DNA of 64,000 bases from Lachnospiraceae bacterium (GCA_017508825.1 JAFWRC010000082.1:1-64000); one strand, 5' to 3'. Positions 53,337 to 62,357 are shown, counted from the stretch's first letter. Translations and numbers: made by a program. The notes: generated from the sequence alone by a model not told the origin.

Positions 53337-54281
53337 ATGAACCTTGAATGGTACGTAAAACGCCTTTCCTGGAAGATGCGGATGTTTACGCATACGCACT
53401 TCGGCTGGAAGGTGGCGAAAACAACATATAACGGGCGCAGGATCCTGACACTGGAGGAAACGAACCGGCAGCTGAAGGAAATGCTGCTGACGAAAGAGCC
53501 CTTTGCCGTAGCCCGCATCGGCGGTTCGGAATGCAAGGCCATGGTAGCCTGCCAGCCGGAATATCACGATGCGAAGCAGAAGGCATTCCTGCACAACCTG
53601 CTGGTAAATCTTTCCGGTTTCTTCGGGAGTATGGAAGATTTTGACCGCTTCTCGCGGCTGATGGAAGGAAGTCTTGCCGAGGTGGATCTGATGGGCGTGT
53701 GGTTCAATCAGATGGAAGATTACTTCTTAAAAAAATTCGGCAAGGCAGATATGGCTTACGGCTTGCTGGAAGGATTGGAGCCCTGGTACAGTCCGGACGA
53801 TCCATGGACGGCATCGCTGACCGGCAAGCGTGTGGTTGTGATCCATCCGTTTGCGGAGAGCATCGAGAAACAGTATGCAAAGCGGGAGCAGCTTTTTCCG
53901 GGAACGGAGATATTGCCGGAGTTTTCCCTGCGGACGGTCAAAGCAGTGCAGACATTGCTCGGACAGCCGGATCCCCGTTTTGCCACATGGTTTGACGCGC
54001 TGGAGTATATGTACAACGAAGCGGTGAAGGAAGACTTTGATGTGGCGCTGATCGCGTGCGGCGCGTATGGTCTGCCGCTGGCCGTTAAGCTCAAACAATA
54101 CGGCAGGCAGGCGATACAGATCGGCGGATCCCTGCAGCTGCTGTTCGGGATCAAAGGGGCGCGCTGGAAGGATATGCCGCAGATGCAGCGTTTTTATTCC
54201 GACGCATGGACGTCACCTTCTCTGAAAACGGAAGGCCTGGACTCCGGTGTCGAAAATGTAGAAAACGGGTGTTATTGGTAG
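53337..54281 (+). CDS. GT-D fold glycosyltransferase-like protein
   Basis: 314 residues, AGGTGA upstream. PFAVARIGGSECKAM, the segment VVVIHPFAESIEKQYAKREQLF and ALIACGAYGLPLAVKLK followed by QIGGSLQLLFGIKGARW match the GT-D (formerly DUF1792-like) glycosyltransferases, known from serine-rich-adhesin glycosylation in streptococci. It is between two fucosyltransferase genes. Acceptor unknown; a role in the same oligosaccharide is inferred. Confidence 0.78.
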   Translation: MNLEWYVKRLSWKMRMFTHTHFGWKVAKTTYNGRRILTLEETNRQLKEMLLTKEPFAVARIGGSECKAMVACQPEYHDAKQKAFLHNLLVNLSGFFGSMEDFDRFSRLMEGSLAEVDLMGVWFNQMEDYFLKKFGKADMAYGLLEGLEPWYSPDDPWTASLTGKRVVVIHPFAESIEKQYAKREQLFPGTEILPEFSLRTVKAVQTLLGQPDPRFATWFDALEYMYNEAVKEDFDVALIACGAYGLPLAVKLKQYGRQAIQIGGSLQLLFGIKGARWKDMPQMQRFYSDAWTSPSLKTEGLDSGVENVENGCYW

Positions 54282-54304
54282 TTCTGCATTGCGCCGGACG
54301 ATTT

Positions 54305-54329
54305 GGCAGGACGAGAAACGAGTCCTGCC
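54305..54329 (+). other. Perfect 8-bp hairpin before the GT10 gene
   Basis: GGCAGGAC (54305-54312) pairs with GTCCTGCC (54322-54329), loop GAGAAACGA. It is in the 85-base gap and is not followed by T residues; a leader or processing element is possible. Confidence 0.45.
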
Positions 54330-54366
54330 GTTACCGTTAGTTCAACACCACCATCTTGGAGATTTT

Positions 54367-55377
54367 ATGAGTAAAAGAGTTATCAAAATTGATTTTGTGG
54401 ATTTTTGGCCGAACTTTGATAAGAGGGACAATTATTTCTACAACATTCTGAAAAAGTATTATGACATTGAGATCGTGGATCAGCCGGATTATGTTTTCTG
54501 TTCCTGCTTTTCCCAGAAGCATTTCGCGTATCAGGATTGCGTGAAGATCTACTATACGGGGGAAAATATCATCCCGGATTTTAATCTTTATGATTATTCC
54601 ATGGGCTTCCATTACATCACATTTGAAGACCGTTATCTGCGTCTGCCGCACTATGTGCTTTATCCGGAAGATGTGGAGATGGCGCTGAAGAAACATACCT
54701 TTGACGATGAATACTATCTGAACAAAAAGAAATTCTGCAACCGCGTGGTCTCCAACCCGTATGCGGCAGGAGAGCGCGATCTGATGTATAAAGCGCTCAA
54801 CGAGGTGCTGCCGGTGGATTCCGGCGGAAAGTACCGTAACAATGTGGGTGGTCCCGTGGCGGATAAGGTGGCCTTTGAGAAAGCGTATCGTTTTACATTG
54901 GCATTTGAGAATTCGTCCATGAACGGGTATACCACCGAGAAGATCCTGCAGGCCTTTGCGGGGGATACGATCCCGATCTACTGGGGCAGTCCGGACGTAA
55001 AGCAGGAGTTTAATCCGGATTCCTTTATCGACTGCATGGATTTTCCGGATATCCCTTCGGCGATCGCACGGATCCGTGAGGTATGGGAGAACGAGGAAGA
55101 ATATCTGCGGATGGTAAAAGCACCGATGGTACTGCCGACCTCGCAGGCGGCGGAGTGTCTGAAGGAAGACTATTGCGATGCTTTTCTGCGCAATATTTTT
55201 GAGCAGGATATCGAGAAGGCAAAACGCCGTAATATGGTCTATGTCGGCCGTGACTACCAGAAGAAACTGGCAGATGCCACCAAGGTAAAGCAGGTGCTTG
55301 ATGTGGTGAAACGCCCCATGCACCTGGCCCACAAGATCAAGGCGCAGACGATATCCCGTATCAAGAAGGACTATTGA
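54367..55377 (+). CDS. GT10 family fucosyltransferase (alpha-1,3/4 type)
   Basis: 336 residues from the ATG at 54367 with TTGGAG upstream; an ATG-less upstream extension to 54289 has no ribosome site. The N-terminus is IKIDFVDFWPNFDKRDNYFY. The GDP-fucose site is in LAFENSSMNGYTTEKILQAF (from residue 178) and TIPIYWGSPDVKQEFNPDSFI, the defining GT10 motif. Bacterial members, as in Helicobacter, make Lewis-type epitopes. The C-terminal 50 residues are basic and may attach to the membrane. Confidence 0.93.
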   Translation: MSKRVIKIDFVDFWPNFDKRDNYFYNILKKYYDIEIVDQPDYVFCSCFSQKHFAYQDCVKIYYTGENIIPDFNLYDYSMGFHYITFEDRYLRLPHYVLYPEDVEMALKKHTFDDEYYLNKKKFCNRVVSNPYAAGERDLMYKALNEVLPVDSGGKYRNNVGGPVADKVAFEKAYRFTLAFENSSMNGYTTEKILQAFAGDTIPIYWGSPDVKQEFNPDSFIDCMDFPDIPSAIARIREVWENEEEYLRMVKAPMVLPTSQAAECLKEDYCDAFLRNIFEQDIEKAKRRNMVYVGRDYQKKLADATKVKQVLDVVKRPMHLAHKIKAQTISRIKKDY

Positions 55378-55380
55378 TGA

Positions 55381-55431
55381 TTGACAGGAGATATACTACG
55401 GGGATATACTTCGGATATACATTGGGTATAC
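55381..55431 (+). promoter_or_regulatory. Promoter with four repeated operator-like sites for the mazEF-like pair
   Basis: TTGACA (55381-55386), 18 bases, TATACT (55405-55410). GATATAC at 55390, 55403 and 55414 and GGTATAC at 55425 are spaced 13, 11 and 11 bases, covering the -10 and the start region. Repeated sites of one helical turn fit autorepression by an AbrB/MazE-type antitoxin. Confidence 0.6.
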
Positions 55432-55465
55432 ATCAGATAGACTTTTTGGGTTTGGAGGCGATCGT

Positions 55466-55708
55466 ATGCAAACACAGATAAAGAATTGGGGAAACAGTCA
55501 GGGAATCCGGCTTTCCAAAGAAGCGATGCAGGAAGCCGGTTTTGAAAAGGATGAAATACTGACAGTAACTGTGAGTAAAGGCCAGATCATTCTTCAAAAG
55601 AGATTTCGCCATAAAACATTAAAAGAACGTATGGATGAATATGGAGGAAAACTGGAGCTTGTTGAAGAAATGGATTTCGGAGAGCCGGGAGAAGGAGAAA
55701 TATGGTAA
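55466..55708 (+). CDS. MazE-like AbrB-family antitoxin
   Basis: 80 residues, GGAGG seven bases upstream. IKNWGNSQGIRLSKEAM and ILTVTVSKGQIIL form the swapped-hairpin DNA-binding domain typical of MazE (about residues 1-48). The rest (RMDEYGGKLELVEEMDFGEPGEGEIW) is the acidic tail that usually binds and neutralises the toxin. It overlaps the toxin gene by seven bases. Confidence 0.88.
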   Translation: MQTQIKNWGNSQGIRLSKEAMQEAGFEKDEILTVTVSKGQIILQKRFRHKTLKERMDEYGGKLELVEEMDFGEPGEGEIW

Positions 55709-56010
55709 AGAAATACCCGGAGCAGGGAGATATTGTTACGATCGAAGGGGTTTCTCATAAATTGTTAGTGGTGAGCAATCAGACGTTTAATGGTACCGGA
55801 GGCATAGTGGTATGTCCTATCGTAAAAAACATTGAAGAAGGGGCTTTACATATCCCGGTTGACAGCGCAAGGGTGAAAGGGACAGCGGTTTGCGAACAGT
55901 TAAAATTTTTTCAGGTGAAAAACCGCTCTTTTCGTGTGATCGACAGTATCAGTTTTTTTCAGGTGACAGATATATCGGATGCAATTCAGGGGATATTTGA
56001 GTTTATCTGA
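55702..56010 (+). CDS. MazF/PemK-like toxin, probable mRNA interferase
   Basis: 102 residues. YPEQGDIVTIEG, LLVVSNQTFN, GGIVVCPIV, HIPVD and EQLKFFQVKNRSFRVIDSI follow the MazF fold (beta barrel with the conserved start PxxGDIV). The usual GSEQxGxRP segment after the first strand is replaced by VSHKLLVV, as in several divergent MazF subfamilies, so target site and activity may differ. Paired with the MazE-like gene immediately upstream, it is a type II toxin-antitoxin module stabilising or marking this locus. Confidence 0.82.
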   Translation: MVKKYPEQGDIVTIEGVSHKLLVVSNQTFNGTGGIVVCPIVKNIEEGALHIPVDSARVKGTAVCEQLKFFQVKNRSFRVIDSISFFQVTDISDAIQGIFEFI

Positions 56011-56038
56011 TCCGTGATAGGACAAGTACAGAGCATAA

Positions 56039-57442
56039 ATGAAAGAACAAGAGTTAAACAACAGAACGGGGTATAAAGAACAAAGGAACTGGTACACAAT
56101 TACGATGATGATCTGTACCGGTTTCTTTTTGCTGATGCATCTGACGTTTGTCGGTTTTACAAATGACGATGTGTATTTCCGGGATCTGGCGGCGATGTGG
56201 GATTCCGTGCCGGCGCTGGTGGTGGACCGGTATCTGACCGATTCGTCCCGGGTGATCTCGGAGACGATCCTCTTTCTCCTGGTGCAGTGTCCGTTCATCG
56301 TATGGCAGCTGCTGGATACCCTGATCTGCATCCTGCTGTGCCACAGCGCCTGTGTGCTGCTGGTGAATGATAAGCAGAAGAAGGAAAACCTGCTGGTGCT
56401 GGCATTGTTTGCAATTTATCCCTATATGCATGTGGGATCTGCAGGCTGGATCTGCACCAGTCTTAACTATATGTGGCCGATGGCGACGCTCACTTATGCG
56501 CTGAGCGGCGCGATGCGGCGGATCCGCGGCGAAAAGATCGCCGTATGGCAGTACGTGCTGTATGTGATCGCGCTGATCTTTACCGCAAACTGTGAGATGT
56601 CTGCAACGGTACTGGTGTTTGCCGGAGCGTATCTGCTGGCATACCGTTTCGGGCGGAAGAAAGCGGAAAAGAGTATTTCTTCCGGCTGCGTCTACGAGAT
56701 CGCGGTACTTGCGATCGGCCTGGCAGGACTGACCTTTGCGATGACGGCGCCCGGGAACGGGGAACGTACTGCAATGGAGGCGTTCAACTGGATGCCGGAG
56801 TTCCCGGATCTGAACATGTTCCAGAAATTCCGCCTGTGCGCTGTTTTCGTATTTGAACATTTCGTGATGATCCCGGATGTGCCGTTCTTTCTGTTTTCCC
56901 TGCTTCTGCTGTTTGCCGGATGGGATCCGGAAGCCGTGGAGCAAAAGAATGCGAAAAGGATACGGGGGATCTCATGTATCCCGATCACGATCGATGTGGT
57001 TTTCACCGCTTACTATTTTGTCAAAGATTTCCTGATCGGACATAAGATGAATTATGATTTCACTACACCGGCGATCTATCTGACGGAGCCTTACGATGCG
57101 GTGATCCAGATCACGGAACTGGCTGCGTTCGGCATCTATATCGCAGCAGCACTGTATGTTCTGTGGAATCTGATTTTTCCGCTGTGGGAAAAGATCGGGC
57201 TAATCTGGGCGCTTGGTACCGGTTTTGCGGTCCGGATGGCATTGATGCTCTCACCGACTATGTTTTCCTCCTGGCACAGAACTCTTATCTTTATGTATTT
57301 TGCATTCCTTGGGGATAGTTTTATGCTGATGAAGCTGTGCAGCGGGAAAAAGCAGAAATCTCTGATCCGGGCGGTATTGATCGCCGGAGTGGTGGTAAAT
57401 CTGGTTTTGACGGTCGGTCTTCAGATCCGTAAGGCAGGGTGA
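56039..57442 (+). CDS. DUF6056 family polytopic membrane protein
   Basis: 467 residues, about eleven helices. FVGFTNDDVYFRDLAAMW near the first helix, SLNYMWPMATL and MTAPGNGER in a later loop are the motifs of DUF6056, found in glycan loci of Firmicutes. The NDD near the first helix and the TAPGN motif resemble the active-site loops of GT-C transferases, but function is unproved. It starts 28 bases after the toxin gene. Confidence 0.78.
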   Translation: MKEQELNNRTGYKEQRNWYTITMMICTGFFLLMHLTFVGFTNDDVYFRDLAAMWDSVPALVVDRYLTDSSRVISETILFLLVQCPFIVWQLLDTLICILLCHSACVLLVNDKQKKENLLVLALFAIYPYMHVGSAGWICTSLNYMWPMATLTYALSGAMRRIRGEKIAVWQYVLYVIALIFTANCEMSATVLVFAGAYLLAYRFGRKKAEKSISSGCVYEIAVLAIGLAGLTFAMTAPGNGERTAMEAFNWMPEFPDLNMFQKFRLCAVFVFEHFVMIPDVPFFLFSLLLLFAGWDPEAVEQKNAKRIRGISCIPITIDVVFTAYYFVKDFLIGHKMNYDFTTPAIYLTEPYDAVIQITELAAFGIYIAAALYVLWNLIFPLWEKIGLIWALGTGFAVRMALMLSPTMFSSWHRTLIFMYFAFLGDSFMLMKLCSGKKQKSLIRAVLIAGVVVNLVLTVGLQIRKAG

Positions 57443-57454
57443 AGCTTCGTTATG

Positions 57455-57483
57455 TTTACGAAAAGCGCATTTTGTGCTAAAAT
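57455..57483 (+). promoter_or_regulatory. Predicted promoter of the fourth GT block
   Basis: TTTACG (57455-57460), 17 bases, TAAAAT (57478-57483), preceded by TGC (extended -10). It lies 62 bases before the GT4 gene at 57545, which has GAGAGGGGGCG as ribosome site. Confidence 0.55.
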
Positions 57484-57544
57484 ATATGTGCGGTTTTTGC
57501 AGTAAACGCCTTAAAAACAAGATTTCTGAGAGGGGGCGCTTAAG

Positions 57545-58792
57545 ATGGCATACAAATTAGCGGTTTTATTTCATGAACCGGAAACAGAAGGAAAAGATCT
57601 GAGCCGGCCGGAACTGGGAAATCCGGGTGTGGGCGGCACGGCATACTGTTTTGCAATGCTTTTGCAGGCATTGGAGGCCAAAGGCAACGTCGAGATCTTT
57701 GTATACAGTGTGCAGAACGTGACACTGCCGGTTGAGAACTTTGTCAAGGTGGAAAGCGCGCTGGAAGGGCTTCGGGCGGCAGAAAAGAATGCCCACCGGA
57801 CGGTGCTTTTGCGGAATCATCAGGAGGATCAGGTATATGCCCTGCTGGAATGCCTGGATCTGCGGTACATCTTCTGGATGCATAACCGTCTGACCTATAC
57901 GGAGATCCAGCTGTTCCGCAATACCAAACAGGTGAAGCGTGTCGTTGCAGTGGGACGTGAGATGTATGATTTCTACGTGGATGATCTGATCTGCGATAAG
58001 ATGGCTTATGTACCCAATCCGTTCATCCCGCCTTCGGAACAGTATATCCGCGGGCCGGTGAATGAAAAACGCGTCACATATGTGGGATCGCTCATTCCCG
58101 ACAAAAACTTTCATATCCTGGCTGCCTATTGGAAGACCGTGCTGCAGGCGGTGCCGGATGCGACATTGCATATCATCGGCAACGGGCAGCTTTACGATGC
58201 CAATGCGCAGATGGGGCCTTACGGGCTGGCAGAGCGTGAGTATGAAGCGCAGTTTATGCCCGGGATCACGGACGCAAACGGACAATTGCTTCCGGGCGTA
58301 GTCTTTCACGGGATCCTCGGGGAAGAAAAATATCAGGTATTTCAGAATACCGCGATCGGTATCATCAATCCGCTGGGAACCGAGACCTTCGGTCTGGCGG
58401 CAGTCGAGATGGAAGCGTGCGGTGTGCCGGTGGTATGCCGCAGGAAATACGGTCTGTGCGATTCGGTGAGAGATCAGGAGACCGGTCTGTTGTATCCGGA
58501 GGTTTCCGAAATGGCAGCGACACTGATCCGGCTTCTGCAGGATCCGGCGCTGAATAACCGGATGGGCGCAGCAGCAGCCGCATTTGCGAGAAGCGCATTT
58601 CTGCCGCAGAATCACGTCGAGCAGTGGATCCGGATCGTACTGGAGGCGACGGAGAGCCGTCCGGCGCAGTATTGTAAGCCGGTCAGCAATCTGGACAATA
58701 ACAAAAAGAAGATCCGCATGATCCTGCATGAGATCCACAGAGTACCGTTTTTACGCTGGGTACCGTCGATCCATGATATTCAGAAAAAGTGA
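57545..58792 (+). CDS. GT4-type glycosyltransferase
   Basis: 415 residues. The acceptor domain begins YKLAVLFHEPETEGKDL and has GNPGVGGTAYCFAML, the glycine-rich loop. The donor domain has VTYVGSLIPDKNFHILAAYWKTV, LHIIGNGQLYD, and NPLGTETFGLAAVEMEACGVPVVCRRKYGL with the EX7E-like site. A C-terminal 50-residue extension is basic. The stop overlaps the next gene. Donor unknown. Confidence 0.85.
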   Translation: MAYKLAVLFHEPETEGKDLSRPELGNPGVGGTAYCFAMLLQALEAKGNVEIFVYSVQNVTLPVENFVKVESALEGLRAAEKNAHRTVLLRNHQEDQVYALLECLDLRYIFWMHNRLTYTEIQLFRNTKQVKRVVAVGREMYDFYVDDLICDKMAYVPNPFIPPSEQYIRGPVNEKRVTYVGSLIPDKNFHILAAYWKTVLQAVPDATLHIIGNGQLYDANAQMGPYGLAEREYEAQFMPGITDANGQLLPGVVFHGILGEEKYQVFQNTAIGIINPLGTETFGLAAVEMEACGVPVVCRRKYGLCDSVRDQETGLLYPEVSEMAATLIRLLQDPALNNRMGAAAAAFARSAFLPQNHVEQWIRIVLEATESRPAQYCKPVSNLDNNKKKIRMILHEIHRVPFLRWVPSIHDIQKK

Positions 58793-59793
58793 TGTTAGTC
58801 AGTGTATTGATAACGACTTACAATTTGGAAAAATACGTTGCCGAAACGCTGGACAGCGTGCTGCGGCAGGAGACGGACTTTCCGGTGGAGATCCTGGTAG
58901 GGGATGACGGTTCCTCGGACCGGACGGCAGAGATCGTTTCGGACTATATGGAGAAACATCCCGGACGGATCATGTTGTATCAGATGCCGCGGGAAGAGGG
59001 CGTGGCGTATAACCGTGTGAACCGATCGGCGGCCAACCGGTTAAATCTTTTGGAGCATGCCAAAGGGGATTACTGCACGTTCCTGGACGGGGATGATTAT
59101 TATATCGATCCGCATAAACTGCAGCGGCAGACTGATGTTTTGGAAAAAAAAGAAAATGCGGACTGTGTGATGTGCGCACATAACCTGCTGATGGCATATC
59201 CGGACGGTAATGAAGCACCGTTGTGCCGCGCGAAGCGGGAACATAAACTGGCGTTAAAGGATTATTGGAAGCTGATGTTTTTGCAGGCAAACGCGATGCT
59301 GTTTCGGAATATTTATCGCGAGGATCCGCCGCAGGGAGCGCTTGCTTCCAATTTTGATGATAACAATATCACCTTCTGGCTGTTTCAGCACGGAAAGATG
59401 TATTACCTTCCGGAGTGTATGGGGGCTTATCGTCAGGTGGAGGGTTCCTCCTGGAATGCGATCTCGCTGCTGAAGCAGTCGGCATCAAATATGATCGGTT
59501 ACAGTATCGAGCGGGAGATCTCGCCGGACACGCATGCGATCAGCGATATCCGGCACTATCCGGATCTGAAGTACCTGTATGAGCACAGAGCAGAGTACCG
59601 GCCGGAGGATCTGTCGCCTTTTTATGAAACGGCCGAGGCGTGTGATCTGAAAGAAGCTCTGTGGGTTTACCGTATGGGTACGGCGGATGCAGATGAACTG
59701 CGGAAGGTGCAGAAGCGTCTGCGCAGCGGGAAACGCGGTTATCAATGGGCAAGACTGTGCCGCGCGGTCCGGAAAATGTTAGGCAGATATTGA
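58792..59793 (+). CDS. GT2 family glycosyltransferase
   Basis: 333 residues; ATG at 58792 shares one base with the preceding stop. VSVLITTYNLEKYVAETLDSVL, ILVGDDGSSDRTAEI, NRVNRSAANRLNLLEHAKGDY and FLDGDDYYIDPHKLQRQ (metal site) define the GT-A domain. WLFQHGKMYYLPECMGAYRQVEGSSW is the acceptor region typical of this GT2 group. Specificity unknown. Confidence 0.88.
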   Translation: MLVSVLITTYNLEKYVAETLDSVLRQETDFPVEILVGDDGSSDRTAEIVSDYMEKHPGRIMLYQMPREEGVAYNRVNRSAANRLNLLEHAKGDYCTFLDGDDYYIDPHKLQRQTDVLEKKENADCVMCAHNLLMAYPDGNEAPLCRAKREHKLALKDYWKLMFLQANAMLFRNIYREDPPQGALASNFDDNNITFWLFQHGKMYYLPECMGAYRQVEGSSWNAISLLKQSASNMIGYSIEREISPDTHAISDIRHYPDLKYLYEHRAEYRPEDLSPFYETAEACDLKEALWVYRMGTADADELRKVQKRLRSGKRGYQWARLCRAVRKMLGRY

Positions 59794-59797
59794 TCAG

Positions 59798-60853
59798 ATG
59801 GAACCAAGCAATACAACACAACAAAATAGCGACGACCTGATCAGCGTCATTGTTCCGGTCTATAAAGCGGAGGATTACATTGGCGCGTGCATCGAAAGTA
59901 TCCTGGCACAGACCTACCGGAACCTGCAGGTGATCCTGATCGAGGATGGTTCGCCGGACGGCTCAGGGAAAGTATGTGATACCTATGCCGCAAAAGACGA
60001 CCGTATCGAGGTGATCCATCAGGAAAATCAGGGCGTGTCGGTGTCACGAAATGTGGGCGTGACAAAGTCCCGCGGTAAATGGATCGTATTTATCGATGCG
60101 GATGATACGGCGCACCCGAAGATGATCGAGACACTGCATGATACGGTAACATCGCATAATGCGCAGATCGCCTGGTGCGGCTTTTACGAGACAGATCCGG
60201 ACGGTACACTGTGGGAACACACGGTAACGCCTTCGGCACTGGAAGAGATGCTGGAGAAAAAGTCTTATCCGGTACATGAACTGACGGTGAAAGAAGCGGA
60301 GCTGCAGTATTACGCTCTGGGGAAAATGACGGAGTGCATGGTACCCTGGAATAAGATCTACCTGGCATCGCTGTACGGCGAAGGGGAAGAGAGGCTGTGG
60401 TATCCGGCGGGAAAAATATTTGAGGATGGCTATATCACATACCGTCTGATCTGGCGGGCAAAGAAGATCGTGACGATCGATGCACCGCTGTATTATTACC
60501 GGCAGTGGCGCGGCGGCATCATGAAGAAAAACGGCAACAGGAACTATGCCGACGCGATGGGCTGCAGTATTGAGAAGATGGACTTCTACAAGGAGCACGA
60601 CCGGGAACTGTATCTCAAAGAAGTGAATTATTCGGTCTACAATGCGATCCGTTTTTATAAAGCCGGCGGTACGTCGAAGGATAAAAAAGAAATCCGCAAA
60701 TGGTTCAAGCGGTTCTATTACGAGTATTTTGCCAAAGAAAAGTGGCCCTTTGCCAAGAAACTGCGCGTGAAGTCGTTTCTGCTGGGCTATCCCTGTTATG
60801 CAGCGGTAAGCGCATTTGAGGGGATATATAACCGACTGAATAAAACAAAATAG
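59798..60853 (+). CDS. GT2 family glycosyltransferase
   Basis: 351 residues. SVIVPVYKAEDYIGACIESIL, LIEDGSPDGSGKVCD, NQGVSVSRNVGV and FIDADDTAHPKMI (metal site) are clear. PWNKIYLASLY and FEDGYITYRLIWRAKKI are common in capsule GT2 enzymes. The C-terminal region is basic. The gap of four bases from the previous gene implies coupling. Donor unknown. Confidence 0.88.
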   Translation: MEPSNTTQQNSDDLISVIVPVYKAEDYIGACIESILAQTYRNLQVILIEDGSPDGSGKVCDTYAAKDDRIEVIHQENQGVSVSRNVGVTKSRGKWIVFIDADDTAHPKMIETLHDTVTSHNAQIAWCGFYETDPDGTLWEHTVTPSALEEMLEKKSYPVHELTVKEAELQYYALGKMTECMVPWNKIYLASLYGEGEERLWYPAGKIFEDGYITYRLIWRAKKIVTIDAPLYYYRQWRGGIMKKNGNRNYADAMGCSIEKMDFYKEHDRELYLKEVNYSVYNAIRFYKAGGTSKDKKEIRKWFKRFYYEYFAKEKWPFAKKLRVKSFLLGYPCYAAVSAFEGIYNRLNKTK

Positions 60854-60863
60854 AAGAGTGCAT

Positions 60864-60909
60864 CTTGCTTTCCACTTGCGGGGAAGGTGGCCGAAGGCCG
60901 GATGAGGTG
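60864..60909. repeat. Palindromic intergenic repeat, copy C (left half)
   Basis: TTTCCACTTGCGGGGAAGGTGGCCGA- type hairpin followed by GGCCGGATGAGGTG, the same as the left half of copy A. It is directly upstream of the gene at 60930. Confidence 0.75.
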
Positions 60910-60929
60910 TTACTCCATAAGGAGTGATC

Positions 60930-61844
60930 ATGGAAAACTATATCTGTAAATCCCCGGTAGCGATGATCTTTTTTAATCGCCCGGATACAACAAAAGAAGT
61001 GTTAGATGCGATCCGCGTGGCGAAACCGACCAAAATGTATCTGATCTCGGATGCGCCGCGTGCGGGCAGAGCAGATGACGAAGAAAAAGTCGCAGCATGC
61101 CGCAAACTGGTAGAAGAGGGCATTGACTGGCCATGCACGGTGCATAAAAACTATGCCGAAAGCAATATGGGCTGCCGTGACCGTGTGGCATCCGGCATCA
61201 GCTGGGTGCTGTCACAGGAGGATCGCACGATCATCCTTGAGGATGATGTGGTGCCGGCACCGGACTTTTTCCCGTATATGGATACCATGCTGGAGGCTTA
61301 TAAGGATAACCCGAAGGTGATGATGGTTTCCGGCACAAATCTTATGAAGAATTACTCGATGGATAAGCCGTATATCTTTTCGTGCTTTTCCAGCATCTGG
61401 GGGTGGGGCACCTGGGCAAGAGCCTGGGAGAAATACGATGTGGATGTGAAGACATGGCCGGAAGTGAAGCAGTCCGGCAGACTGATGGGCATTCACGGCC
61501 GCTTCTCTTATATGTTCCTGAAGAAAGATATCGAGAGTGTATATACGCATACAAAAGATACATGGGACATCCAGTGGGATTATTGCCGTCATATGAACCG
61601 CGGTCTGGGGATCGTGCCCCGCGCGAATCTGATCCGTAATATCGGTTTTGACCGCGAAGATGCGACCCATACCACCGGCAGCACGGCGGAAGATTTTTCC
61701 TACGGCAGCATCGAGTTTCCGTTGCCGGTTGAAAAGGAGATCCACAGGGATCTGGAGTATGATAAGGCGTATATCAATAAGTATTTCGGCCTGAACAAGG
61801 TGATCAATTTTGTAAAGAAAAAGTGTCATCGGGGACAGTTCTGA
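60930..61844 (+). CDS. GT-A-like glycosyltransferase (GNT-I-like)
   Basis: 304 residues; AAGGAG six bases before the ATG at 60930. VAMIFFNRPDTTKEVLDAI at the start, MYLISDAPRAG, then the acidic IILEDDVVPAPDFFPYM (metal site) and SSIWGWGTWARAWEKYD, a combination seen in a family of bacterial sugar transferases with GNT-I-like GT-A fold. YCRHMNRGLGIVPRANLI marks the C-terminal part. Repeat copy C is just upstream. Donor unknown. Confidence 0.82.
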   Translation: MENYICKSPVAMIFFNRPDTTKEVLDAIRVAKPTKMYLISDAPRAGRADDEEKVAACRKLVEEGIDWPCTVHKNYAESNMGCRDRVASGISWVLSQEDRTIILEDDVVPAPDFFPYMDTMLEAYKDNPKVMMVSGTNLMKNYSMDKPYIFSCFSSIWGWGTWARAWEKYDVDVKTWPEVKQSGRLMGIHGRFSYMFLKKDIESVYTHTKDTWDIQWDYCRHMNRGLGIVPRANLIRNIGFDREDATHTTGSTAEDFSYGSIEFPLPVEKEIHRDLEYDKAYINKYFGLNKVINFVKKKCHRGQF

Positions 61845-61865
61845 TCGACACGGCTGGAGAAGATT

Positions 61866-62357
61866 ATGTATATCCCGAACAAAGCAGAGATCGATCTGCT
61901 GATTTATGATTTTGACGGTGTGATGACGGACAACCGTGTCATCGTGGATGAAAACGGCAAGGAAAGCGCCATCGTAAACCGCGGGGACGGGTACGGCGTG
62001 GGAATGATCCGTAAGGCAGGCATCCCGCAGCTGATCCTGTCTACGGAAGTGAATCCCATCGTAGCCCATCGTGCGGCCAAATTGAAGATCCCCGTGATCC
62101 ATAATGTGCCGGATAAGGCAGCGGCATTGAAGGAATACTGTGAGATGGAATGTATTTCTTTAAACCGCGTGCTGTATATCGGCAATGACCTGAATGATTA
62201 TGAAGCGATGAAGCTGGTGGGACTCGTGGGCGCACCGGCGGATGCCGAGGAAGAGATCCTGGCGATCGCCGACTGGATCTCGACGAAGAAGGGCGGCTAT
62301 GGCGTTATACGGGAACTGGCACGGATACTGTGCAGCGGGCCGAACGCTGATCAATAG
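61866..62357 (+). CDS. KdsC-like HAD phosphatase
   Basis: 163 residues. IDLLIYDFDGVMTDNRVIVDENGKE (Asp15 and Asp17 as nucleophile and acid/base), NRGDGYGVGMIRKAGI, STEVNPIVAHRAAKL and LYIGNDLNDYEAMKL are the KdsC/YrbI signatures. KdsC acts on 3-deoxy-octulosonate 8-phosphate; related domains sit at the C-terminus of some NeuA proteins and in nonulosonate pathways. No kdsA or kdsB is nearby, so a nonulosonate phosphate linked to the PseF-like pathway is one possibility. Confidence 0.85.
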   Translation: MYIPNKAEIDLLIYDFDGVMTDNRVIVDENGKESAIVNRGDGYGVGMIRKAGIPQLILSTEVNPIVAHRAAKLKIPVIHNVPDKAAALKEYCEMECISLNRVLYIGNDLNDYEAMKLVGLVGAPADAEEEILAIADWISTKKGGYGVIRELARILCSGPNADQ

